Under the pieces are notes generated by a model. That model did not search any database and was not told the DNA's origin. It saw only the letters and a list, made by a program, of their open reading frames with translations. The translations under genes were made by a program, and so were the position numbers. Shown here in pieces: positions 23,625-35,075 of a DNA stretch of 64,000 bases. How positions within the stretch are numbered: the first letter of the stretch is position 1; the number at the start of each line of letters is the position of its first letter. The DNA is taken from contig JAWZYU010000006.1 in NCBI GenBank assembly GCA_038380435.1, forward strand, positions 35,838,501 to 35,902,500. The letters are read 5' to 3'. Origin of the DNA: Ryuthela nishihirai (taxonomy: Eukaryota; Arthropoda; Arachnida; Araneae; Heptathelidae).

Positions 23625-24503
23625 TTAACAGTGGACCTCTTTTTTTAAATTTTGCAGCTTAGGACAGTCCCTCTTCAAATTATTGTTGGAACCACAAACA
23701 CAACAACTGGGTGTATTGCTTGTGCTCGTTGTAGCTGAAGGTTTTACCTGTCGCATTGGGGCTTTGCGATCATCCGTGAACTCTCTTTTGTGAGCTCGAA
23801 TATACATAACAGGTAGAGTCTTCTTTTCAGTATATGGACCCCTGTTATTTAGCTCTATACTCGCTAAACGGTGTATGATACACTCCACCAGTTAACGGGG
23901 TCTGTGCCAATCTGCTCTTTCTTGCAAAGCGACATATTCTCTGGTGCTAGATAATCTGGCGCCTCGGATTTGAGTTTATCGCAAACTAAAATATCAACGA
24001 GGGATTCAAATGTGATAACCTTACGAATTTCCAAGTATCGGCACCACATTTCACGAATCCTCTCTGAAAATGTGTCCCAAGTTTCTCTGAAGGTCGGCCA
24101 AGCAATGGACGCAAGATGGAAGTCCACTACGTCAAATCATCTAACACTTTTGTTGGCGCTGTCAGATTCACATGAATGGGACCCAGGTGAACCATTTATG
24201 TTAGAAAATTCAACCTGCCGCCTACGTACTCTCGCAATCTCGAGTTCGTATTGCATTTGGAGCTTTGTTAGCTAAAATTCCCTCACTTCCTTTCATTTTA
24301 AGCATAGACAATTCATGAGCTGCGCGAGCTTGCTCACTGGAGCATTCAGTTATTTCACTCACTGGCGAACATCCGCTTTCGCTATTCCCTATTAAACTCG
24401 CCCCACTATCCTCCATGTTATGTTCTTTTGTTTCAGTGTCGTACATATCTAACATACTCTTCGCGTTTCCGTGAGTGTTATACGGCATAGCACGAGGCAA
24501 CAA
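23625..24503 (-). pseudogene. Gypsy-type gag remnant with zinc knuckle
   Basis: On the - strand from 24503: an N-terminal part rich in charged residues (QARAAHELSMLKMK), a capsid-like part at 24127-23864 (IAWPTFRETWDTFSERIREM, FESLVDILVCDKLK) and a CCHC knuckle at about 23700 (CCVCGSNNNLKRDCPKL, whose histidine position is Leu). Frame changes separate the parts. With the protease remnant it forms the 5' half of a Gypsy-type element. Confidence 0.7.
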
Positions 24504-24669
24504 ACAATAACTGAAACAAGCTTAGAAACTAAATCTCACCACACCGAAGTCACATTCATAGATCAACTCCACTGGAAAAGGGATGTCTTGCATCACTTCT
24601 TCCTCTAGCACACTACAAAATAATTTTTCAAAGTCATCACGTACCACTCCTTTCAATACCATTGTGCTA

Positions 24670-24880
24670 ACACCAGTTTTAAATTGCGTCTTTCTGGGGG
24701 TGTCGTTGCCGAGTGAACTACCGTGACTAAGAGTATAAATCGGTACGCTATTTACCTCCCTTGTCAGGATGAGGAATACTGCCGGTGGCATTAATAATTA
24801 ACTACACTTACGTGATTAATATATATATTAACATATATACAAAGACCTCACAAGGACCTACAGAGCAAGGCTAAAACTAA
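24670..24880 (-). repeat. Dispersed repeat R, copy 2 (empty site)
   Basis: Matches 17920-18300 without the SINE-B. It lies just upstream (in - strand sense) of the gag remnant, with copy 1 downstream of the whole Gypsy and LINE block, so the two copies could be remnants of the ends of one element. That reading is a guess; no TG...CA ends were fixed. Confidence 0.55.
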
Positions 24881-24883
24881 AGC

Positions 24884-25835
24884 TGGCTATACACGATCGG
24901 TCTTGGAGCCAAGCCTGGCCCGTGCAGGGCCCTTGATTGACAGCTGTCTCGTCAAGCGCGCCCTAAACTTGTCCATACACGGTCACTTTTCAGCCATCGG
25001 TCCAAGGCGATCCAAAACACGGATATCAGTCTACTGAAGGCTTTCTTTTGAGCAATAGTTCAGTTTCTCATGCGTTCATATGGCTTTTGTTTATATTTCT
25101 TCGCTGATAATTTTTGTGCAAAATGAAGAACCAAAGCGGAAAAAAATTAGTGTAGTTTTTTTATATAGCATTGTTAAGTGAGCTAAAAGAGAATTCCCCA
25201 GATGATTACAGGAGTTATATATCCACAGATATTATCCGATAATGGAATCATTGAAAATCGTCGTTTCTATTCAAAATTGAAGAGGCTGCTAAATTTGCTA
25301 AATAGCAGTAAAAATAGATGGTATGAATTTCTTTTCCATTGTAGATGATAGCTTTGCCCTAGATGAACATTTTATTAAACCTTTTCGGTTGAAAGAAACA
25401 TCTAAAGTAGACGAAGAAGCATATAAAAAGAAATATTCAGTTACAGGCTATCACGTGGAAGAACTGTTATAAAAATGCATTTAGCATAATACCTAATAGA
25501 TTCTGAATGTTGCATACTTCAATTAATTTAAATCCTAAAAAAATAGATTCTTTACTCATGGCCTTCTGCATATTGCATAATTATTTAAGAAGAAACTGTA
25601 GGTTGACCTATTTCACCTGGAAATTTATTAGATTGATTTGACACAGAAACCAGTAATGTAAGCATTGGGACTGGAGAAAGGATGAGCCCATCAACGCTTC
25701 AGAGATGGGTAATTATCGAAATGTTGCTAACAAGGGTAGAAAATGTCGACAGGGATATGTGGAATATTTCAATAAGCTCGGAAAAGTACCATGGCAAGAC
25801 CGAATGGTGTTGCAAAAAATTTTTAACAGTCGTTG
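24884..25835 (+). pseudogene. PIF/Harbinger-type transposase relic
   Basis: Downstream of a GC-rich edge (CTGGCTATACACGATCGGTC) the + strand holds frame pieces typical of Harbinger transposase: DDSFALDEHFIKPFRLK at about 25345-25395, the counterpart of the catalytic-Asp GDDAFPL block, and SLLMAFCILHNYLRRNC at about 25550-25600, the conserved end. The middle is deleted or decayed. It is followed directly by the jockey-like fragment. Confidence 0.6.
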
Positions 25836-25859
25836 TTGCTAAAATATCAATAATACACT

Positions 25860-26042
25860 GATATATCAAAATATTTTCAGACCGGTGATTCTCTATGCTT
25901 CACCCATATGGGTGAATACTATACCCACCAATATTCGTAAAATTCAGGTCTTACAGAACAAGATTTTCAGAACTGCGGTCGATGCCCCCTGGTTTGTCAC
26001 TAACAGACAACTCCATAAAGACCTGGGCATCGACCATGTATA
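25860..26042 (+). pseudogene. Jockey-like LINE ORF2 C-terminal fragment, part 1
   Basis: The frame 25885-26042 reads VILYASPIWVNT, LQNKIFRTAVDAPWFV, NRQLHKDLGIDHVY, the conserved C-terminal end of jockey-group reverse transcriptase proteins. It is cut at 26042 by the Tc/mariner-type element and resumes at 27728. The reading frame of the host LINE is otherwise open at the junction. Confidence 0.75.
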
Positions 26043-26099
26043 CAGGGTGTCTCAAAAATATAAGTACAAACTTTTAGGGGAGGTAGATAACATCTAAAG

Positions 26100-27535
26100 G
26101 AATGAGATTGCATAGGAACCCATAACCGGAAACGTCATGGGAAAGTGGTAGCAGAGGTACAAGATCTGAAATGACACAAGACAGTGATTAATGGGAAAAC
26201 ATTTATTGGACATAATTATTACAAATGGCGTACTAGATGATGCATTTCATAATGTTACAGCAGATGCTCGAAGTTTCCACCATGAGACGCGATGCATGCG
26301 TGACACCGACGGAGCATTGATTGCCGGACACGGTCGAACACACCTGGAGTTTCTTTGATAGTAGCAGCAGCGCAGACGAGCCTTGCCACGAGATCCATGT
26401 CAGACTCCACAGGCGATTGATACACGGTAACTTTGAGCCCCCCCCCACAGAAAGAAATCAACGCTCGTTAAATCAGGTGAGCGTGGGGGCCAGGCAACTG
26501 GTCCAGCACGCCCAGTCCATCATTTCCCAAAAGACATGTCAAATGCGCACGAACACACCTTCCATAATGGGGAGGCGCCCCATCATGTTGAAACCACATG
26601 TTGCGTCTCACATTTGCTGGAACATGGGCAAGTAAGCCTGGTAGAACCTGTTCCAGAAAGATCAGATACTTCACGGAGGTCATGAGGGATGGTAAAAGGT
26701 ATGTCCCGACTAAGCATTCGCAGACCAAACCTGCCCACACATTTACTGCGAAACGATGTTGTGCCGAATGGGTGCGCACACCGTGGGGGTTCTCGTGAGC
26801 CCACAAATGCGCATTGTGCTGATTGAATACGCCATTCCGAGTGAAACTGGCCTCATCAGTAAACAAAACATAAGCTGGGAAATTCATATCTTGGGCACTT
26901 TCTTGGAGACACTACTGCGCAAAACGCACACGTGCAGGATGATCTACAGGGAGAAGTAACTGAAACCTTTGGAGATGAAAGAGGTGTAAGGATTCGCCGT
27001 GCAAAATGCGCTGTACACTGCAACGAGACACTCCTAAGGCAGAGGCAACGGCACGTGTGCTGGTACTAGGATTAGTCTCCACGGCATCCAACACATTTTC
27101 TTCCATGGCGGGAGTACGCGTCGATCGTGGCCTGCCCTCACTTCTCTTACCTCTTAATGACCCATAATCGCACAAATTTTGATGCGCACGCGCAAACAAA
27201 AGGTGACCCGGTACATGTCTGTATGGGAAACGTTCTTGGTACTTTCGTTGAGCGGCTCGTCTGTTGCCCTCAGATATTCCATACACTAAGTCAGGGGTGG
27301 GCAATTGTTTTCGTATCTACACTGTGCATGCGTATTGACGTGGCCGTCCTAGTGGAAAATACGAGACGAATCTTTGGTTGCGCACGGGAAGGAAATCTTG
27401 GTTCAAGGCAGATTTTTCTGACTGTCTTGGCGGGCCACAAAAAACTCTTAGTGGGCCGAATGCAGCCTGCGGGCCGCTATTTGCCCACCCCTGCACTAAG
27501 TGCATGTCTGCCAGCTCCCTGTTCGAATACCTTTG
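26100..27535 (-). pseudogene. Tc/mariner-type transposase, interrupted
   Basis: A DDE/D transposase that would bind the terminal repeats and cut and rejoin DNA. On the - strand it starts at about 27538 with YSNRELADMHLV, is interrupted by the hAT MITE (27292-27493), and resumes with GISEGNRRAAQRKYQERFP and a helix-turn-helix (STRAVASALGVSRCSVQRIL). The next frame holds the first catalytic Asp (LFTDEASFTRNG) and the second (WFQHDGAPPHYG); the third, SPDL followed by DFFLWG, is in a further frame near 26470. Frame changes near 26900 and 26480 and the MITE mean it cannot be made. The N-terminal part resembles the DUF4817-type domain of arthropod transposases. Confidence 0.85.
27292..27493. mobile_element. 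hAT-type MITE inside the transposase
   Basis: A 202-bp element with 13-bp inverted ends (CAGGGGTGGGCAA and TTGCCCACCCCTG) flanked by a perfect 8-bp duplication CACTAAGT (27284-27291 and 27494-27501). The 8-bp duplication and CAGGGGTGGGCAA termini are typical of the hAT superfamily. It has no coding capacity. Confidence 0.95.
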
Positions 27536-27727
27536 CATGCTCTTCGTAAGCCAAATACCGCTCGAATGAGGAAATCCGAAATTTATCCCTCTAGCGCACT
27601 GATGAACAGCGCCGCCTATTGACTCACGGTGACGTTTCCGATAATGGGTTCCTATGCAATTCTCATTCCTTTAGATGTTATCTACCTCCCCTAAAAGTTT
27701 ATACCGATATTTTTGAGACACCCTCTA

Positions 27728-27867
27728 TATATATATATACACATATAAATGTGAGCAACAATCCCAATGATATTATTTCTTCTCTGGTTCTTTACGATCA
27801 TACTGTTTTGAACAAGTACAAGAGGCCTAAAACGGTGGCGTTCTCTGAGGAGACCTATCAGTTTTAG
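27728..27867 (+). pseudogene. Jockey-like LINE ORF2 C-terminal fragment, part 2
   Basis: After a short TA run this continues the fragment at 25860-26042 and ends with SLVLYDHTVLNKYKRPKTVA and a stop codon at 27865, the usual place for the end of a jockey-group ORF2. Confidence 0.65.
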
Positions 27868-28689
27868 GTTTCTTATACAATTTTACTGCTATTTTTAGCT
27901 TTTCTTATGTTTGCCTTAGGGGCCCATCTAAGGATAGTTAAATTATATATTTTGTTCTTACTCATGCGAAATAGGCATATCTTTCTGATGGAGATGTTAG
28001 GGGTAAAATTATTACCCGGTACATCGAATGTGATTATACGATCTACGATCAAAATATTAGAATCAGAATCAAAACATTACATCAGGTTAAGTGCTGCCGA
28101 TGACTGAATCGATGTAAGAATGGTAATTCTCGTGTTTACTGTTTGCGATTCCTAGATAGGGCTAAAAAATTGTAACAGGAAATATCCCTCTGCTCTTCAT
28201 TTTAGACAGGAAGTATTAGTTAGGGCTAATTTTCATCGTTGAACGTTACACTTCGTTCAACGACTCTTTGAATTTCGTTAAAGTTCATTTTTATTGCATA
28301 GATTATCAGGCAAAAGGGTATAATGTAGATTAAATTATTGTAAAAACAACTTTGCACTTCCCTGTTTTTTTTTCCTTAATTTTAGCTAGGGACATAAGTG
28401 ACTCTTACTCTTCAGTTATTTGCCTTTAACTGACAAATATTTTTACAAATTTGTAAGTTCCACAATCTGCCACTCCCGTGTATTTCAAGTGTATTATTCT
28501 GTGCATTAGTTAGTTGGTTGCCCTCATAGTATTTTTCTGTTCCCTATATTGTTTCCCCCAAAATTTTACACATTAATACCTCTTTCTTGCACTGAGTACA
28601 CACATTACAATTTCCTACACTGTAAAATGCATAGTTGCCATAACTTATGTTAGCCTCTTCCACAGTTGCCATCCATGTCTAAGGAATTA
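27868..28689. other. No supported gene; possible LINE 3'/5' UTR
   Basis: Between the end of one jockey-like fragment and the ORF1 relic of another, no coding sequence is recognised. It could hold the 3' UTR of the first and the 5' UTR of the second. Confidence 0.4.
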
Positions 28690-30010
28690 TATTAATAAAC
28701 TTTCCAGCATAGGCCACTAAGTCAAAATAACTACTTCTTCCTCCCTATCTTCTAACCTCCATACTGATTTTCAAAAATTCTTTCCGGAATACGAAACTCT
28801 ATCAGATTCAGATAAATCAGATGTTTGTTATTCGATAACGCACCAAGCATTTTTAGCATTCAAAGCCAGCGGAAATAAGTGGAATGACTCACTTTTTTCG
28901 CCCTACCCCAAAACCTCCACCATCTGTTGACGCTAACACCACAATATTAGAAAATAGCGCCATTGATGAATCAATTGATATTTAAGATAATTTGTCAAAT
29001 TTTCCCCTTTCCCCTTCTTCACTTAAAATTGACACTGAATTTAACTTAGAAGGGCGTTGAATTCCGACTGCTGAAAACCAGACTGATTTTATCTCTCCAA
29101 AGCGAAAAGTCTCCAAAAGAGCGCGAACCTCTCCTGGTCTCACTTCACCTAATTTAGATAATTCTTGCCTTGTACAAACTTCAAATCGCTATTGGATCCT
29201 AGGCTCAAAACTCGATTCTGCTGCTACAAACTCTCCTGATTTATATGATTCTCAGATCCCAAGCTTAAACCCTTCAAATAGAAATAAAACGACACGCATT
29301 CCACCAATCATTATTCAAAATACGAATAATAGATCTCACGCTAAATTCACGGCTATTGCAAACACCCATTTCTCCTCTAAATACACGATACAATAAGAGT
29401 AAATCCAAATTCTATCGAGGACTACAGAAATTTCAGGAAATTTTTAGAGTAATCTAATGTTGGATTTCACACTATTACCCTAGATAACAATAAAATCTTA
29501 AAAGTTGTTATTGGAAATTTTGCAGTTAATGCCAACTTAGCTGAACTGCGTGATGAACGTGACCACTACGATTTACCAATTCTTAAATTAGTTCACTTCT
29601 CAAGAGGCCCCTCCAAAACCCCTCTACCTCTCTTTTTTCTCGAAGTGGAGAAAACTGAACGAGGCAAGGAAATGAGCTGGTGATTGAATGCACCAGGAAA
29701 GACCGTTTATCTCCCCCAAATGCGCTAACTATGGGACTCCACACCGCAAACTTTAGAGGATGCCCCGAAATTCGACTTTACTAATTCTACCACATTCAGT
29801 CCAAATTCTCACCACTTCCCTATTACATCTACTAAATCCTCACATACTCGCTCCTCTTCTACCACACACACATCTGCTACAACCTCCACCCTCCCCTCAT
29901 TCCAAAACCTCAGACATACGCAAATGCAGTTTCAAATCCGATTCCCTCCCAACAAAATCCTCCTCCCCCCGTAATTCAAATCATGGAGAGAGAATGCTCC
30001 CTTCCTTTTG
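28690..30010 (+). pseudogene. Jockey-like LINE ORF1 relic
   Basis: ORF1 proteins of this group are Gag-like RNA-binding proteins. Blocks seen in changing frames: a Ser/Asp-rich start (EYETLSDSDKSDVCYS-like), a nuclear-type basic stretch near 29110 (KRKVSKRARTSPG), FHTITLDNNKILKVVIGNF with LPLFFLEVEKTERGKE (the PRE domain) at 29460-29680, a knuckle remnant CANYGTPHTANFRGCP at 29720-29775 and a Pro-rich end (QTYANAVSN) near 29910. Stops and frameshifts occur throughout. ORF2 is absent; another family's 5' end (30082) follows. Confidence 0.7.
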
Positions 30011-30081
30011 AAGCCATATTTTTTTTAATCTTTTTTTCAAACCATCTTTTTGAAACCACCTTTTCTAAACCTTTTTTTGGT

Positions 30082-30875
30082 CTGTAAATAGTAGATAGGT
30101 AGTCACTGGAAGGAGAGCTATGCACCAACCCCTTGTGATGATGCATATAACCTGGCCAGGTCTAGCACCTAATGTCCGACCCCGACTTCTCGTGGTGCAG
30201 ACCGTTAGTACCTTTCAAAAGAGGTACTTTCTTGTAGAAGTGAACGGAAGAAGAGGATTGCCAGATTAGTGAGGCCTACTGATCTGGACAACTATGGCCA
30301 CTTTTTTTTCTACTCTGCTGAGGAGTGGTCAACCACACAGGGTCCTGGTGCTGACCGTATAAACTTACTGAACTGATATAAGACTCTGAGCTTCATTATG
30401 GATCCTGAATTTGCTGCACTGGTGGGCTTCTGTGGAGGGAATATTTTCCGCTGTGTTTTCTGTTTGTTTGTGGGTTGACAGCCCCAAGTGAATAGATTCA
30501 CAGGATATGTTTATCAGCTGGTGAATAATCCTGAGCAGAGGTCATCGCAGGCACCTGAACTCTTTGCTTCTATTGGCATCGTCAAATTCTACATTAGAGG
30601 AAGTCTTTCAGTGTAGATGGCATCAGCCTTTAACGGTGGGGGAACGGGTCTTTAACCCTTGTCTGCGATTAGGGGGCTGTTTGGTATTGTCGGCATTCCC
30701 TCTCTCAATAAACATAGTTTCTTTAAACATCCTACTAACCATTTTCTATCCATAGGTAGTTAGAATGTGAGGACTCTGCACAGAGTTTATTCTCTTGATG
30801 TCCTCATACAAGATTTCCACTGTTATAATTTAGATATTCTCGGCTTGCAAGAGATCAGATGGACAGATGAAGGTT
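30082..30875 (+). pseudogene. RTE/BovB-like LINE, 5' fragment
   Basis: Matches the 5' untranslated region and the first codons of LINE copy B in the other orientation. Shared phrases include GGTCTGTAAAT at the 5' edge, GGAGAGCTATGCACCAA, CTAATGTCCGACCCCG, GGTCATCGCAGGCACCTGAA. The start of the endonuclease is still readable (VRTLHRVYSLDVL, DILGLQEIRWTD) and the copy stops at about 30875. It has lost its 3' end, which is atypical for LINE insertion and points to later deletion. Confidence 0.85.
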
Positions 30876-31080
30876 AGTAGTAGCATTTATTTCTACTCAT
30901 AATCCATACATATATATACATATCACAAATTTTCGTACGTGTAACAATAACAATGGTGGAAACACAAATACACAAAACCAACAAAAATAAAACAAGAAAA
31001 ATAAAAACCGCACACATAATTTTAATCATTACATGCCGAAACCAAGGGGTTAAATTGCCCGTCCGAGTTCCGTTTGAGTT
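30876..31080. other. No supported feature
   Basis: A-rich sequence with no recognised frame or repeat partner, between the LINE fragment and the SINE-B half. Confidence 0.4.
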
Positions 31081-31223
31081 AAATAAAAAAATCCCCCCCT
31101 CAAGCAGCTGCTAGCCAGAGAGGTCTGACAGGAGCCTGTCAGTTTATATGCCAAAGTAAAAGATCTGAGAGGATGGCAGGACCTCAGCAGAAAAACGACA
31201 CATGCATCCATTCCTTACCCGGG
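31081..31223 (-). repeat. SINE-B, body half of a split copy
   Basis: CCCCCTCAAGCAGCTGCTAG, GGTCTGACAGGAGCCTGTCA and CCTCAGCAGAAAAACGACAC match the SINE-B at 18086. It breaks off at CCTTACCCGGG; the tRNA-like head of the same copy continues at 40523 on the other side of the inverted-repeat element. Bases 31218-31223 (CCCGGG) form the left target duplication. Confidence 0.85.
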
Positions 31224-32490
31224 AGTAGTGTCAAAGGCCGCCTGGCGCACCCGGAAGTAGCCCCACGGTCCACTGCACACGGTGGCGTCGGTAATGACGT
31301 CACCGCTGGCGTCGGGGGCTTAATTTTTCAGGGGGGATGCCTCCCCCCCTAGGGAGGGCTTAAATTTCTTGTGTCCCCAAAAAAGGCACCCTGGGGAGAG
31401 CCTAATTTTTGGCTTCCCACGCTGGTGTCTGGGGAGGGCTTGTTTTAACGACCGGAAATGCCAACCCCCTAAGGTATTCTCCCTCACACGTGTGTGCTGG
31501 CGTCGGGGAGAGGAAGTGTCGACCCCCACACGTGTGTGCTGACGTCAGGATGGTCTCTGATGGGGAGGGCTTAAATTTCTTGTGTTCCCCCTAGGGAGGG
31601 CTTAATTTTTGGCTTCCCACGCTGGTGTCTGGGGAGGGGGTCGACCGGAAGTGTCGACCCCCACACGTGTGTGCTGGCGTCGGGGAGAGGAAGTGTTGGA
31701 CCCCACACTTGTGTGCTGGCGTCGGGATGGGCGTTGATGGGGAGGGCTTAATTATTTTGTCGACCGGAAGTGTTGGAGACGGAGAGGACTTAAATGTCAT
31801 GTGTCCCTAAAAAGGCCCCCTGGGGAGGGCTTAATATTTGGCTTCCACGTGCGTGGCGGTCTAGGGCTTAACGCCCATGCAGGAGGGGAGCGGGGTTACC
31901 TCCCCCACACGTATACTTTTCCTGGCGGCGGGATGACTTTCTCCCACACCTGGGATTCTGATTTTTTTTCTTGTGATGTCACCCCCCATTTCATACCCCC
32001 ACACTATTCAGCATTTGGCTTGCGGCTGCGGCAGTATGGTGACCGCCCACGCAGGCGGGATGTTTAAAAACGGACGCCACGGACGGGAGGTCACGTGAGC
32101 ATGGGTGACGGGCTTGACTCCCGCATTTCCGGTTACACAGATTCTTTCTCGTATGAAGAGAAACTTTCTGATTTAAATCGCACCCTATGCGAGCGCGATA
32201 ATATGTTGAAAAGTCTGGAACCTAAATAGTTCTATGCCGTCCGTGGAGAGAGCCGTATCCCCAGGACAACAGCGAATGTCTTGAGCCTGCCGACGCACCA
32301 AGCGGCACGGCGTCATAGTGCACCGATAGCGAAGCATGTCGTCATTGACCTGTGCGCCTGAATTACATAATTTATCGATCAAAATACTATCATTTTAAAA
32401 TTACGTTTGAGTATAATTTACCGTACGTTTTAAAATATGCTCACGATGTTTGTCATAGAGGTGTGATTCATTTTACGTTCAATACATAAT
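31224..32490 (+). repeat. Left terminal inverted repeat with GC-rich subrepeats
   Basis: The outer 600 bp is built from irregular repeats around GGGGAGGGCTTAATTTTTGG, CACACGTGTGTGCTGGCGTC and CGACCGGAAGTGT, far more GC-rich than the rest of the window. The inner half is AT-rich (ATAATTTACCGTACGTTTTA). No frame is convincing. Several GGGGAGGGCTTAA units give the arm a minisatellite character, as in foldback-type termini. Confidence 0.9.
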
Positions 32491-33384
32491 TTATCAGTCG
32501 TTTTAAATACAGTCATGATATAAAGGGGTGAATAAATTTTACGTGTAAGTGAAATATATTCACGCGTACGTTATATGTCCACGTATTATAACTTAGGTTC
32601 TATACACGAATAAAAATAAGAAAATGTTTAACAAAAACACTTTTTGAGGTGGACAGATCTGTATACAGAAACACAATTCGGAATTAATTTTGCTCTATCT
32701 GTAGACAATTATAAAGCAGTTTTTGATTCTGCTTAAAGCAGAGGATATGACCCTTCCGGAAGAAGATCTGTACATGATAAAATGTGTTCACATGACTCAT
32801 AAAACAGTGCATGGTTCAACTTTTGGGGGTTAACTTATTCGACGCATCTGTTGGAATCGACTTCCAAAGTATAACCTTAAAAGCATTGAGTTAGGCTCTT
32901 TACCACCTTTGATTCATAACATATGGAATCCATTTTATTAAGGTTTACTACGAAAGCTTTTAGTAATTGCAAATGAATAGAACAGTAAATGACATATTAT
33001 CAAAACTTTTTAAATAATAGTCACTGAATAAGATAATGTTTAACAAAAAACTTTTCGAGTTCGCGAGATCCGCATACAGAAATATCTGAAAAACATCAGA
33101 CGGGGAAAAAATTCTAATAATCCAGCCAACTTCTAAATTATTCTAGTACTTTAATGCGAAAAAGTCCCCTGGTCAACCAGTACTTCTTGAATATTCTGTC
33201 CAGCAGAAACACATTTAACTCTTACCAAAACTGAGGCCGTAATGTACCTTCACAATGGGAATGCTCTGTTTTTCGAAAACTCTTATACAAAAGTTTAGAC
33301 AGCAAGATGCTGCATCGCAATACAACACTCCAGGGGTTAAAGGATCTTTCTAAAAACCCACGTAAGTTTTATGGAACGCTTTTT

Positions 33385-33605
33385 CTGCAACACACTACCC
33401 CAGGGCTAAAAAATCAAACACAACGTGTTTTTCTAGGATGCTCCATCGATATGTGGACAAACCCTATACAAAGGTTATATTCACTTGACTGATTTAAATC
33501 AAAACTTTGGTGCACTACCCCAGGGATCAAAAAATCAAACCCACCCCCAGCATGGTTTTCTAGGGTGCGCCGTCGATATGAGGACAAACCATCTTCCATA
33601 TTCTT
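33385..33605 (+). repeat. About 120-bp direct repeat inside the long-TIR element
   Basis: CACTACCCCAGGG followed by AAAAAATCAAAC and TTTTCTAGGATGCTCCATCG at 33392-33450 recurs as CACTACCCCAGGG, AAAAAATCAAAC and TTTTCTAGGGTGCGCCGTCG at 33515-33573. The phrase ATGTTTAACAAAAA also occurs twice (about 32622 and 33037). Confidence 0.7.
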
Positions 33606-34154
33606 AGTGCGAACTGAAAAAAGCAGTCAAAGTCCATATTAAGATATTCACTGTCTGATGATTTAAATACACACACTATATTCACTCTCTGATGATTAAA
33701 ATGAAAGGGTTAAGATTTTACGGCTTGAGGTCTTGCACTCTGACCATGCTTTCAGTTTAAAACATTGGTATAATTGTCTATGCGTTTCAAGTTGCCACAG
33801 GACGCGTGATTTTTACGAGTCATCGTATGAAAGCAGCAATAGTCGACCACGTGCCACGGGCACGCGGTCGGGCAACCGATATGGAGACAGACGGTGGCCT
33901 TGAAAGTCGCAGCTCCGTCGGGCCCCTGGCAGGGGAGGATTTGAAAAACTCGAGTCCTGAATGTTTCACCTAGAATGGCTTTTCTCTCTAGATAACCCGT
34001 TATTTTCTAAGACATAACAAATATTCTGATATCACTTATTTAAATTCAGAAACTATTCTCCATCTTTATCACTGTTCATTTTAATATTACTCTCTGTCGA
34101 CCTACCACCTATTTTACTATATTTGTTTATATATATACTATATTATACTATATA

Positions 34155-34646
34155 CTATATTTGTTTATATGTACTGGGGTGCCAAACAACTTGAACGTAA
34201 AAGGAAACTGTCTTTGGTACGTTTGAAACTTTCGCATGCACACTTGTAGTGAGAATTGTGACCCCCACTGCTCTAAAAAAAGTTTTCACGAACTTTCTTT
34301 GGGTATTATACTGACAAAGTGAAACCGTATGGACTGCGCTATAGGTAAAGAATGTTTTACTGCGAACACTAATCTCTTTCATATCGGGAGTAAAATTACA
34401 CACGCAAACGAGTTAGTGGGTTATACACTTGTAAGAAATATTTTGTTCATGAAGAAAATTTAAGATTCTTATTTCCTGTGAAAGTTTATTTCTCTTGTAG
34501 GAACGTATAAAAGTAACCGTCTTTTGGAAGTTTACACCATAATTGCTTAATGCTATCACATTTGTACCCACCAAGACGTGAAAAAATTTCGCAGCGTAAA
34601 AGTCGTGTATCACATTTTGAGATTCCCTTAAAACTCCTCTGGTCAT
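34155..34646 (-). other. Two adjacent frames with similar peptides
   Basis: Frames at 34413-34646 (77 codons) and 34155-34403 (82 codons) share a spaced pattern: FFHVLVGTN then NFQKTVTFI in the first, FFRAVGVTI then NVPKTVSFY in the second. This suggests an internally duplicated coding exon of the long-TIR element. No family recognised. Could be chance; confidence is low. Confidence 0.25.
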
Positions 34647-34909
34647 TTACATGCATATTTTCCGTGTAATTCCGGTGCCTGGGAAATTAGCCATCACTTT
34701 CTACCTATAGTTTTTGTCAGACGTCTTTGTCTCGCTAATTCGTATAGGGTTAGGTAAACATTTCAACACCGCTAAGAAAGAAATCACAATGACAAACAAA
34801 AATCAGATACACTATTTATTTAGTAACTATTAGTACATATACAGAGGTGTGTACCACCGCGCGCAGCAGAAAAGTTCCATACAGACAGGAATGATATCTG
34901 GACGATGTA

Positions 34910-35075
34910 CATGTTGCTATGTCCGTTGAATCAGTTGATGCCCATTTCGCAGAAGCCGTGAGAAACATTCATTTAAGCAATATCACTAAACTTTTTGTGG
35001 AAGAGGTTCAACTTCTTCCACAAAAACGTTTAGCGATATCGGTGAATGTTTCTTACGTCTTCTGGGAAATAGTCT
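34910..35075. repeat. Imperfect hairpin repeated near 36575-36670
   Basis: The segment GTGAGAAACATTCATTTAAG to CTTTTTGTGGAAGAGG (34958-35007) pairs with CTTCTTCCACAAAAACGTTT to GAATGTTTCTTACG (35012-35057) around a short loop. A related single arm lies at 36575-36670 in inverted orientation relative to the first arm (CGAAATGGCCATCAACTGAT, the complement of the 34930 region). A conserved peptide (MSVESVDAHFAEAVR and MSVESVDGHFGEAVR) can be read from both. Confidence 0.65.

Larger units (their letters stand above)
26043..27725 (-). mobile_element. Tc/mariner-type DNA transposon
   Basis: The ends are inverted repeats of about 100 bp: the left begins CAGGGTGTCTCAAAAATAT, and the right, in reverse complement, GAGGGTGTCTCAAAAATAT, continuing through CTTTTAGGGGAGGTAGATAA. 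TA dinucleotides flank it at 26041-26042 and 27726-27727. Length is 1683 bp including the nested hAT MITE, 1481 bp without it. The interior encodes a broken transposase on the - strand. Confidence 0.9.

Noticed and set aside
31320..32067. Short frames in the GC-rich terminal repeats, such as CRPPHVCAGVGERK
   Set aside because: They result from the GC-rich subrepeats and appear in several frames and on both strands; no domain.
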